A DNA stretch of 64,000 nucleotides from Telmatactis stephensoni (Eukaryota > Cnidaria > Anthozoa > Actiniaria > Isophelliidae), in NCBI GenBank assembly GCA_029948255.1, contig JALIZF010001921.1, positions 558,001-622,000 on the forward strand, given 5' to 3'. The notes under the pieces were generated by a model. It saw only the letters and a program-made list of their open reading frames with translations, made no database searches and was not told the origin of the DNA. Both the position numbers and the translations under genes were made by a program. The stretch's first letter is position 1; each line of letters begins with the position of its first letter. Shown piece by piece: positions 12,201-22,178 of this stretch.

Positions 12201-15200
12201 GCTTTCGATAATCATCACAGCTGGAGAGACATCAGCTTAGTGCTTACCATTCGCGCTTCTTTGAACCATTTTTGCAAAGCTTCCCATCGTTTAGGACAGT
12301 ATTTCTCAGCATCTTTCAAATTGCTACATTTGCGGAATGCATTTTTGTCACTTTCGTTGGACGGGAAAGGTTCGTCATTGAAGTACATTTTGGATGAATT
12401 GAGAAGTTGACGAAATTCCTGAACTGCAGTTTCATTGTTATCGTATATCTTCGTTACTTCTCGAGCAACTTGGACAGCCTTTAGGGAACTAGAAAATGTT
12501 CAATTATTACACCACGGGAGAACAAATGTGAGTGACTTCAGACCATCAATGCAGTAATTTATACTTCAGAAAAGGATTTTAAATGGTGCGCTCAAACGAC
12601 AAACTGCAAAAAACTTCACGCGTAACTTAAAGATTTTCACTATCTCATCGTGAAAAACAGTAACGACGAAAATCAAGCGTCGTGTGTCACTCCTACTTCA
12701 CCAAACACTGTGTTTACATGCAATGCAATATGAGTGTGCGCGTTAAACTGGTGGTCTTCCAAGTCGTTTAAATGATAACCCTTTGCCCAGTTTCGACCTG
12801 TCTCTTTTTCTGCAAGGAGAGCATATCTGAAAACAGAACCCACGCGCGCGCCTTCAAAAATGTTTGGCGCCTCAGTTGAACGTCATTTGGGCTACTTTTA
12901 GAACTCATCCCGATTTCTTTCGTTTCTTTCGAACGACTCCAGCTCTCGTTGCTAGGGAACCCAGAGTAAAAGTATTCGCAATATTCATTCAACGGTTGTA
13001 AAGAAAGTCTAAAAATGGCCCAAAGCGGGGCAATACGTCACATCACGTGACCTGTGTGTCGGCTTAACCTCCCAAAATGTGCTTTTCCTGATCGTACTTG
13101 ATACAAGACACTTGTTGACCATTCACTCTGCGCTCTTTCAACCCTCTCCAGCTAAGCATGCGCTATAGAGACTTTTCTGCAGTTTGACATACAAAGAAAA
13201 ATTTGCAATTTATTACTTGTAGGCTCCGCACGCCGAGTAAGCAAGCACCTTTAGAAAAAAGAAAAACTCTTTAACAAAGAAGAAAAACTCTTTAAAAAGA
13301 AGAAAACGGTGGAATTTTGGAGTCGGAACTGACAAACCTGAGGTCGACGGTGCGCTCATTTTACTCCTCTCTCTCCAACAGTGCTCCGTTTTAAGGGCAT
13401 TTAAAGCTAATTAAAGCTACACAGATTGGAAAGAAGTCGATACAAGGATGTGAGGTCTGGCTGGGGATCGAACTCGGGACCTCTCGCGGGCCTCTCGCAC
13501 CGAAGGCCGCGCACTATCGTTTACATGATGCCGGAATGAGTTTCGTTCCAGAATGAAAAGGTGTTAAATCTATTGTATTGCTTGTACTGGTACGAGATTC
13601 TGTGATGGTATCATGTAAACAAAGAAATATATGGCAACCGGGATGAACTCGTTCCAGAACGAAACTCATTCCGGTATCATGTAAACGGCCCCTAATTACC
13701 TTTACATACCTGTGGATACAGAACGTTTAGCATTTCATATCCAAGTTTATGGACTTCACTTGGTGAAGCACTATTTGTAGTAAAGTAGGGCATGATCAAC
13801 TCGTAGGACTTTTTACCATCCAAAACGTCATCTGACAGGGGTAGTTTGGTGTCGGTTGGCCATGACTTGTTTGCTATTCCATTAGTATAAACGTATTTTA
13901 AAGGCAGGCTTGCTAGACCGCTGGACACTGAACTGGGGACGCAGTGTTGTAGATGGTCTTCTTCGAGGTACCTGTAAAATATACAACGATCCGATTGTCA
14001 TATCATCACAACTTAAGGTGGTGTTACACGAGACGGTTAATGTTAATAATAATAACAATAACATATTTTAGCAGGATAACCATTTCAGTTATAGAAAACT
14101 GCTATCAACATGGGTCCTTCGCAACCATGATTTTTCGCGCAGCAATTATGTCGCTCGAAAAATTGTTTCCGTGTAACATGGCACGCGCGTGACAATTTTC
14201 TGCGCAATTTCTGTCATGGCAACATGTTGTGAGTTTTTGAATCGCCTTCAAAAATCTGCAACAAAAGAACCAGGTTGTAAAAGAGCTCTGCTTTACCTTT
14301 TATATCGAGTTACTATTATTTTAAAATGACTTGATAATCACCTGATCATTTCTGTGATTGGTTTTCCAATGTATTCCACCAAATAGTCCTTCACAGACTC
14401 CTGAACGTTCTTGTTGTTGTGAGACTTTTTCCATTCTTCGTTCATAGCTGATGTGATGTTGGAATAGTAGTCCGTCGACAAGACCTTTTGAGTATACCAT
14501 TCTTTTAGAACACCTGAATGCCATGTCAAAAAATACAGTTAGTTTGATTATTAGCGCTTTCGAAGTTAACGCTCGCGTTAATTATGAGGCTATCTTGAGG
14601 GATCGAGGCCATTTCAGTTGAAATTGTAGTGAAATACTTGCAAATATCGACTCTTAATTTCATTTTTTTATATTCAATTAATTGTTGTCACATTCTTTGG
14701 ACTGTATTATTTTAACAGAATGCCAAATCTTAAAATCTGTCCCTCAAAACAACCCTATAATTCAAGACAAGGGAAGACAAGCGCAATTCCGAAATGGCAT
14801 GTAGACGTCACACCCAAAGGAAACCACAACAGAGGATCTCCACGTTACGCGGCTTCCCGCTAATATAGTCTACGTAATGAAAAACGTAGCTTCCCTTTGT
14901 AGACTATGTAGCGTTACGCGGGGGAGTACGTCTTTGTTGCGTTACGCGAGCAACGTTACGGCTCCGTCAACATCATTAGAAAAAAAAGGCGCCCAAAAAG
15001 CGCATGTAGCTACTCGTGATCGTTACCTAATCAAATTATCGACAAATGTAATCAGTTATTCCTGCAATGCAATTTCAATGTAATAGAAACATTAATCTCA
15101 TTTGCAGTCCAATCAAACGGGCTCTCAAACTTATACTGTGTTGGATTTCCCATTATACTTATAGGGAGAGAATCTAATAGTGAGCGAAGAGAGAAAATTC

Positions 15201-17460
15201 CTTTCCCTTTCCCCTCAGGTCGTTCGTTTTGTGGGCACCATGCAGTAACAACACAATCAAAAATAGTCGCTCAATGAGCGCGTGTGGCTTACTGCTTGTG
15301 CTAAAATATAGAATTGTAAATATCATGTTTATCCTAGAAAAGAACATCGAGAGATTTGTAGATGTTTAAAATGGTATAAAATGCGATTCAGTTTCATTAT
15401 AAGCTGTCGTCCTATTGGTCATATGCACAGTATTTACTGGACGGTCTTCAAGAACGCCAACAAAACGTAGATCTGGAAAGTATACTGGAGGAAATTTATA
15501 CGATCGTATATTTTCGAAAATACTGAAGTAATTCTTCAGAATGACAATCATACAAATTATAGAAGCTTAGTATTGAACGTCCCTCCCAGGATTTGTGTGT
15601 GTTGTAGATCAAGTGCGTATTTCCACTGGTCAACTTGGCGATCTTCGCCATGAAAGTCTAGAATTATTGATCGTTGCAATGCCATTTGAAACACACTAAT
15701 TTGAACTTTCTTGAATCCTTGAAATAATAAGATGCCCAGAAAGTTTTATCAACAGGTCCTTGCATTTATTTTTTCCTGAAATCCGAAATCCAACTGATTC
15801 TTGACTGCTTTTGACTGGGACCGAGGAAGAGTCTACAAAGTTTAGTGTTGGGCTTCCTGTGGAGTTACGCACGGACGGACACAACCCGATGACTAAGTGG
15901 CTTCGCCTCTTCGAAAAATGATAAGTAGTAAGCTTAAGTTTCTTATCTGCAAGCTTACGTGCAGGAATTTGTTATGCAATGTCTCGTTCATAACGAGCTG
16001 ATTTATTATCCCATTACTGGGCTCACATAATCCACAATGTGGCTCAATGTTCCTCCGAAGAGGCCTATAATTCCTCTTACGAGGTTCAATTAATTGTATA
16101 GCAAAGTTTTCAGTGTGCTTTGCGTTGTTTTTTGCGTCCAAAATTGATAGACCTCCGAAGTGGGTTTCGTTTGTTCATTCCCACAGTTGTTACGGGTATA
16201 TACTCCATGGACTGATGTCTAGAAATTTTTGTACCAAAGTATATATAGATATATGAAGACTGTTGACATTTGACATATAAAGTTTATACCTCTTACAAGT
16301 TACTCTACTCGATGACTTAGTAGCTATCGTTGTTATGACAACGAGTAGCTACAAAAATTTGGGCCTTTATATGAATATGCAGCATTAGATATTAATCCTG
16401 ATTGACAAAGAGGTCGAGATGATAAACATCAAAGTCATTAGTTTGCTAAAACGAAAAAGATGTTGACCTCGGATTCTTACTTATATTTACTGAACAAACT
16501 AAACATTCATTTGAAATATGCAGGGGTTAATTTTTTAAGTGCAACTTGTCCTAAAGTGACCCTAATGCAGATTCTCTTGAAGTTTTTAAAGTGTTACCTA
16601 CCGGTTTCATTAAACATTGAAATATTGTAATAAGCTCTCTTAAAAGCGTGTATCCCGGCTTGACAAGCTTCTACGTTTCGAACCATTCCTTTACGAACCC
16701 CCATCTTCATGTTCTCAATGTAGTTTTCAACAGCCTTTTTGTGTGACACGAGTTTGGTCTTAATAAGTTCCACGTCTTTTAGATTCGATGGTTTATGATA
16801 GCGCATTGCGTTAATAAAGCTGTGACCCATCCTGCATATGGTTCGGTAACAGAAGAGATCAGGCCCAAGCATCCAGTCGCCAGTGTAGTAATTTGACTCG
16901 TAAGGCTGACCAAAAATTAGTTTGAGGAAATGTTGTATTTGGAGTACAGCCTTTCTTTCACGAGGTTTTAACTTCTCCTCTGCAATGTTTAGGCCATTCA
17001 ACTCCTTCAACATGCTCCATGCTGTGTCAGTTCGGGTTTTCAAGACTGAAGGAGCCGTGTCGTAGGCAATGTATTCCGTTTTGACGCGCCTTGCAGCATC
17101 TTCCTTGTTCTTGTTGCGCCAAACATCAGGGTCATGATAAACCATAAATGGATGAACTTCGTAGTAAGTCTTCTTGACTTTATCAATAAATTTATCAATT
17201 CCTACTCGCTTAGCTTCATCTGAATATTCACAAAAGCTTGCTTGAGAAGATGTTTGACTTGCTTCGGATGAACGACATCGCATTTTGGTAGCCCCGACAA
17301 TAATCAACACGATGCCAACGATAAGCAACAATACTCCTACTACAACCAATGCTATAATTACTTTAGAACCTCGTCTTTTTTCTGAAGAAGATGACAAGAT
17401 AAACTCTTCCTTAGTTTCCATAATTGCGTGTTTCTTATGGTTTTGCACACATGTGGTCAC
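9202..17460 (-). CDS. Membrane-anchored DUF885 protein (putative metallopeptidase-like), 7 exons
   Basis: Exons on the - strand: 17460-16602, 14513-14342, 13971-13710, 12478-12248, 11026-10772, 10281-10096 and 9648-9202. All junctions are GT-AG, and together they make 2412 nt in one frame (803 aa plus stop). Residues about 34-57 form one strong membrane helix after a basic stretch (KRRGSK), so this is a type II protein with its catalytic part outside or in the lumen. The DUF885 motif HEARPGHHLQ lies at 584-593, at the end of exon 5. TEGWALYAE (about 622-630) is in exon 6. This HExxPGHHxQ/EGW pair suggests zinc binding like gluzincin peptidases, but DUF885 activity is poorly defined. The start could be M1 or M14 (METKEEF). 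Intron 1 is about 2.1 kb; the introns hold several foldback elements and a SINE. Substrate unknown. Confidence 0.9.
9794..9952. mobile_element. MITE in intron 6 of the DUF885 gene
   Basis: Perfect 21-bp terminal inverted repeats. The left end begins ATTATCATCAATATACTAGG and the right end is its complement. The interior is about 117 bp and GC-richer than its surroundings, with no coding capacity. Confidence 0.75.
11489..11647. mobile_element. TA-flanked foldback MITE (GAG...CTC termini)
   Basis: It begins GAGCGGTTTTCATATGACTG and ends with the approximate complement (CGAAAACTGCTC), flanked by TA on both sides. The interior is full of CACGGTCACGGCACGG-type repeats. It lies in intron 4 of the DUF885 gene. 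Related elements with the same terminal trinucleotide and TA flank occur at 18555-18705, 18824-19029 and 35190-35320. For the last, the paralogous locus shows the empty TA site. Confidence 0.75.
11667..11688. repeat. Poly-G tract
   Basis: A nearly pure run of G interrupted by one A. It follows TAGCGAGG, the start of another common repeat in this window (compare 18113-18130). Confidence 0.8.
11891..12184. mobile_element. Foldback element, ACACC(T)ATTTCAA family
   Basis: The left end reads TATACACCCGCTACTTCAAT; the right end reads TTTTGAAATAGGTGTATA. Inside are inverted GTCGTGTAGGC-like blocks. Further members are at 32611-32894 and 60168-60804 with the same termini. The element occupies intron 4 of the DUF885 gene and ends 63 bp from the 3' end of exon 4 (12248). 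Confidence 0.65.
13345..13517 (-). mobile_element. tRNA-derived SINE, truncated copy
   Basis: On the - strand this reads GTGCGCGGCCTTCGGTGCGA, then a B-box-like GAGTTCGATCCCC, then the body TGTAGCTTTAATTAGCTTTA and GGAGCACTG. It matches the + strand copies at 34222-34462 and 62839-63115. The 5' end with the A box is missing, and the break coincides with the neighbouring MITE at 13519. It lies in intron 3 of the DUF885 gene. Confidence 0.75.
13519..13686. mobile_element. MITE with GTTTACATGATRCCGG termini
   Basis: The left end, GTTTACATGATGCCGGAATG, pairs with the right-end complement, differing at one base in the first 20. The inner part repeats GTTCCAGAATGA and its complement. It directly abuts a truncated SINE at its left. 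Confidence 0.75.
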
Positions 17461-18536
17461 TGAATCTGATGGTTAATCTACCATGGACAATGTCAACACC
17501 TGCATCCTGTCAACCCGTTGTAGTTTGTTTCAACGCGTTCAGTATTATGCAGATAACTGCCATAGGTTTACCCTAGGCCTGGGCCCAGAATAGCTCAACA
17601 GGCGCCAATTCTATTTTTTCATATATTTTATTTATCATATTTTGTTCATATTATGTATTTAAATGTTTGATAGTCATTTGGTATAGTGTGAGTGTGTTCT
17701 CTGCCGGGGTATGTCCCATTTATCCGATTTATTGCGAAATCACACCTTAATTGATTTCTGATCTGTTTGCGATTTTGTTGATAACTTTTGACAGTTTATT
17801 TAGTCCTAGGTTTCAGCATACTTAGACGGCAAGTCTCTTGTTTGACATTATTCATCAGATCAAAGACGTTATTAACTTTGAAGCGACTTTGAACCTTGGC
17901 TTAGTTATATATTTATTTCATTTTCACATAAATTTACATATCCACTTAATAACATATCATTTTCATTCCATAACGTATGAATACATATATCAGTAGAGAC
18001 TCTTACGAGCTTATAAGAAAAGCCGGCTCCAGAACTACAACATTTAACAAAAGGATTTTATCGGATTTTATGCTTGGTGGAGTAAAAACACTAAAAGCGT
18101 GCAATGCTTTGCAGTGGCGTAGCGAGGGGGGCGCCATGGGGGCGATCGCTCTCCCCCTAAAATTGTGGACTTGAGCCGTCATCTGATCATGAAGAATGAT
18201 GTCAATGATATCACTTTAAAGTTTTACTTTAAATTTTAATTAAAAATATCTAAATGTTATCTCAAGTATACTCCGCACTTGGACGAAGTTTGTTTTTGTT
18301 TCTCGATGCTGGACAAATTCCCACGTGCTTTTGTCCCAAAACGTTCTTCCTCGGGAAACTGGAAATAAGCATATTTTGGCGGGAATTGTACCTTGAAATT
18401 TAAACTTTCCATTGACTGCCCCCCTCCTTTGCTCAGGCCTGATCGTTACTTTGCACTATACTCCACTAATTAAACAATACTTCACAATAGAATTATCTAA
18501 CTTGTCACTATTTAGTAGTGTTTATGTTGCACGCTT
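17461..18536. other. Upstream flank of the DUF885 gene
   Basis: This is the presumed promoter side of the - strand gene. It is AT-rich and has no second gene. At 18113-18135 there is GTGGCGTAGCGAGGGG, a motif also seen at about 11660 and probably a repeat end. No promoter element can be assigned with confidence. Confidence 0.4.
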
Positions 18537-18539
18537 TTA

Positions 18540-18821
18540 GAGTGATTACACTTAGAGTGATTTTCATCGGACTGTGAAACAACTACTAATAGTCAGTGTT
18601 TAATAGTGTCTAATAGTTGTATTGCAACAAAAGGAAACAATGCGTGCAGAGTCTACTAGTGTCTATTAGCTTAGTAACTATTTCACAGTCCGGTGAAAAT
18701 CACTCTAACCCGTGAAATAGTTACTAGTAGACCATATTTCCATTGTTTTCTTTTGTGTCTATTGGATGACTATTGCACACTAACATTCAGCTAGTGTTTC
18801 ACGAGTAAGTGTGAAACACTC
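18540..18821. mobile_element. Outer TA-flanked MITE interrupted by another MITE
   Basis: The left end, GAGTGATTACACTTA, pairs with the right end, TAAGTGTGAAACACTC, with TA on both sides. The left terminal repeat is split by the 151-bp element at 18555-18705, which sits at an internal TA. Removing that insert restores continuity of the arm (ACACTTA then CCCGTGAAATAG). Confidence 0.7.
18555..18705. mobile_element. Inner TA-flanked MITE nested in a relative
   Basis: 151 bp, from GAGTGATTTTCATCGGACTG to the complement CAGTCCGGTGAAAATCACTC, flanked by TA. Its terminal repeats are near-perfect for more than 25 bp, suggesting a fairly young insertion. Confidence 0.8.
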
Positions 18822-18823
18822 TA

Positions 18824-19029
18824 GAGTGATGGCACTTAATATAATCCGTGAAATAGGTATTAGTCTAACAGACATTAGTAGACACTTTTTCTATTGTTTT
18901 CTTTTGTTTTGATTAGACTATTAGACATTGACTAATAGATTTTGTTTCACGGATTAAGTGCCATCAGCCTAGTCCCCAGGCTATCCCGTCTCTCGTTTCA
19001 AAACGTGACGTCACAGAGTGCCATCACTC
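18824..19029. mobile_element. Third adjacent MITE with a small insert carrying a 9-bp duplication
   Basis: It starts GAGTGATGGCACTTAATATA and ends with GTGCCATCACTC, with TA flanks. The right terminal repeat is broken by about 50 bp of unrelated sequence bounded by two copies of GTGCCATCA (about 18959-18967 and 19018-19026), a 9-bp target duplication. A further terminal repeat of the family (TGAAAACCACTCTA) follows at about 19032-19045. Confidence 0.65.
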
Positions 19030-19718
19030 TATGAAAACCACTCTAGTGCAATTTCTTACAAAGTTTTTCACGGATACTTTGATAATTTCTTCACACGTTG
19101 TTTCATAAATAAAAATTGATTTTCTGTAGTCTCCTTCGAAGTAACTTTCAAAATCATTATTGTATTTAATTTGGCTAAATTTGGCTTCAGTGAAACTTCA
19201 AGTTTGCTGCATTGTACTTTTCCACACTTTGATTCTTCAGTAACTTTTCGATTAGTCGAAAGTTTCAAACGTTAACGTTTCTACAACGTAGCGGGCCTTT
19301 GCTTCAAACTTCAACTTTGCTACTTTATGCCATCCATTTTTTAGCTTCCTAAGGTCATTTTTCTTTAGGTTTACTTCTCGAGTTAATTTAGCCAATTATA
19401 GATATTCTTTTGTTTTTGTCAAACCGCACTGACTCCCCGATAATCGACTTCACTCACTCACTCGCTCGCTCACTCGAGTATCATTGTAAACTTTTCAGCT
19501 TACAGTTTTTTGGGCTTGATTTCTTAATTTCCCGAGATGAACAATTAATCGTGATTCCAGTTGCTGCTCATGTAGGTGATATAGTGAGCCTTTATTCTTT
19601 GCTGCCTTTGTTTTCAGAAAAAATATCACCTACTATATAGGTGAGAGTCACCCGCAGCCTTTGATTCAGGTCTCGTACAAGTTCCAAACTGGTTTTCTAC
19701 TTATAGTATATAGCTGTT

Positions 19719-20150
19719 TCAAAAAAGGTTGACGGAGCGAACCGCGAATGGCGATTGGTGATTGGTGATTGCACGACCGAAAGGAACTGTGGTCATGCTA
19801 TTAGACCGTACCGCTATCCAGCGCGAAGATATGAATCGCCTATCGACCACTTTGTCCAATAAGGTCTTTACTGGATGGGAGTACCGGCATTGCTTGGGTA
19901 TTTAATTAATGAAAATGAAACAATTCTGTTACCCCAGATTTTAGCCTGCGTAGCTGGCGGTTTAGGGGGGAGGGGGGAGAAGAAAGGGAAAGGGAGATCT
20001 CCTCCTCCCCTCCCTTCCCCTCCTCTCCCCTCCCCCCACTCCCCAATCCCCTTAAACCGCCAGCTACGCAGGCTACCCCAGATTTCATTTCGGTCGTGCA
20101 ATCACCAACCGCCGATTGCCATTCGCCATTCGCCCGTCAACCTTTTTTGA
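19719..20150. mobile_element. Outer foldback element hosting a nested insertion
   Basis: The left arm begins TCAAAAAAGGTTGACGG and continues to TTGCACGACCGAAA. The right arm is the complement, from about 20088 to 20150. A second element is inserted in its loop at 19942-20075. The region has no coding capacity. Confidence 0.75.
19942..20075. mobile_element. Nested foldback with purine/pyrimidine-rich arms, 10-bp target duplication
   Basis: The termini are TAGCCTGCGTAGCTGGCGG and its complement. The direct repeat CCCCAGATTT is present on both sides (19932-19941 and 20076-20085). The arms are nearly pure G/A and C/T runs. A 9-11-bp duplication is typical of Mutator-like transposons; that assignment is inference. 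Confidence 0.8.
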
Positions 20151-20502
20151 CATAGATTGTTTATGCTTGTTTCCATTTACCCCTGAAGATGGACATGATG
20201 TTCGAAAGCTTGGGACAAATATATTTCTATTGCTGGAGAAACATTGTATCTATTAAATATGAAGCTATATACCCAGCAACATAACAATTTTAGATTTGGT
20301 TTACTACTTATTTTAAAAATAAGTTTGTTTGTTTGTTGTTTTGTTGTTGTTGTTGTTGTTGTGTTCCTCCAGTGCCATTTCAACAACCAATTCCATGCAA
20401 TTAGAAATTCACTTGCTACTATGTATTTTGGTACACACGTTTACCGGAAGAACCAAAAAAAGCAACAACAAAAAGTGGATTGGCTCAATCGAAAGACCGA
20501 TC

Positions 20503-21472
20503 GGTGTTTACCAGTAGTATTTTGGTGATCGATTTTGACAAAACTTCCAATTTGATTTTTGAAAATTGGTCAACTTACATTTGTCTGATCAAAATGATTG
20601 TCACACAAGGTACTAAGGAGAGATTGAAGATTTGATTGATGCCAATTTTTTTCATGACGCGTTGCTATGTCATCAACGAAAAACAAAGATCATTGAATTC
20701 AGTTTTCCTAAAATATCTCCCGTTTTCGATGAGCTCTAGAAAAATGGCCATATAGGTGTTAAACGTCACTTTCTTGCACAGTTAACCAACTCAAAATCAG
20801 AAAGTTTTATCAGAGGGATTTTGAATAAATCTCGAAAAACTTATCAAAACTATTAAATTTGGTGACTCGAAATTAAAGAACCAGAAAAAAATTCCAACTT
20901 TCGCAAAATAACTTTTAATTGATGCCAAAAATTGCCAAAAGTCTTATTGGTCCTGTGAGCGGCTTTGATGTAAGTTGTTCCTTTGAAGAGATAGAATTTT
21001 GCTTGTCAACTGTGCCTTTCGTTTGAATGGACTGACCAGTTTCCACTCTTTTAGCGCTTTCAATGATATTTCTTGAAGAAATCGATTTATGGGATTGATC
21101 TTCCGGAATCTACATCAATTAAAAGTTATTTTGCGAAAGTTGGAATTTTTTCTCGTTCTTTAATTTCGAGTCACCAAATTTAATAGTTTTGATAAGTCTT
21201 TCGGGATTTATTCAAAATCCCTCTGATAAAACTTTCTGATTTTGAGTTGGTTAACTCACGCGACTATGCAAGAAAGTGAAGTTTAACACCTATATAGCCA
21301 TTTTTCTAGAGCTCATATAGCAACGCGTCATGCATGGGAAAAATTGGCATCAATCAAATCTTCAATCCCTCCTTAGTATCTTGTGTGAAAATCATTATGA
21401 TCAGACAAATTTTCAAAAATAAAATTGGAAGTTTTGTCAAAATCGATCACCACAATACTACTTTTAAACACC
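20503..21472. mobile_element. Large (~970 bp) foldback element
   Basis: The left arm (about 20503-20935) and right arm (about 21105-21472) are complementary at high identity. The outer ends are GGTGTTTACCAGTAGTATT against AATACTACTTTTAAACACC. The right arm lacks about 40 bp present in the left (around 20697-20735). A unique spacer of about 170 bp lies between the arms. No open frame of note. Confidence 0.8.
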
Positions 21473-21665
21473 TTAATTCCCGGGTTTACCAGGCGGGTAA
21501 GCTCTAATTGACCGAATAGATCGTCAACCTTTTCCCGCCAACTTTGATATTCGCCGTTCTTGCAGCAGTTTTGCCCATAACACAGGGTTAAGTCTAAAGA
21601 AACTAGACTCTTTGAACCAGGCCCAGCTCCTAGCTTTTGCCATATTCGCTTTTGTACTCAAGGAA

Positions 21666-21801
21666 CGTCCTCGGAGACCCAGGGCGTCAGGGAGGGGGGA
21701 GGGGAGCGGAGGGGAAAGGAAAGAGGGGAAAAGGACCTCCCCTCTTTCCTTTCCCCTGCGCTCCCCTCCCCCCTCCCTGACGCCCTGGGTCTCCGAGGAC
21801 G
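21666..21801. mobile_element. Foldback with CT/GA-rich arms upstream of transporter A
   Basis: The termini are CGTCCTCGGAGACCCAGGGC and its complement. The flanks TCAAGGAA (21658-21665) and TCAAAGGAA (21802-21810) look like a target duplication with one indel. The arms are G/A-rich and C/T-rich as in the element at 19942-20075. It lies 378 bp before the start codon of transporter A. Confidence 0.75.
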
Positions 21802-22178
21802 TCAAAGGAACCGAAAGCGACCCTGAATTGCGGGCTTCCTGTGGTCTAGAAAAGTCAAAACATTGTGCAAGATTCATGAATGCAAACAAACATGGCGTCT
21901 CTAAGCTTAAGTCTTTCTGTCAAGTTCTGTTAGAGCTTATTTCTTTAACTAGTTCTAAACTCTTCAAGTTGAAAAGATGTCAATGCTTCAACATCAGATC
22001 TACCATTACAATCCAGTTTAATATTTACCAACTACTGAATGGAACCAAGCCAGAACAGGATTGAAACCGCGGAAATGCCGCTTTTAAATCAAGCGTGAAA
22101 ATGTTCTATTTATTTTCGAAGACAACACGAATAAACTGCTTCTCAAATTAAAAGATCGTGAAAAAAGCAAGGCTAGCG

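Noticed and set aside
19868..20150. Gly/Pro-rich frames on both strands
   Set aside because: They arise from purine/pyrimidine-rich foldback arms of a nested transposon.
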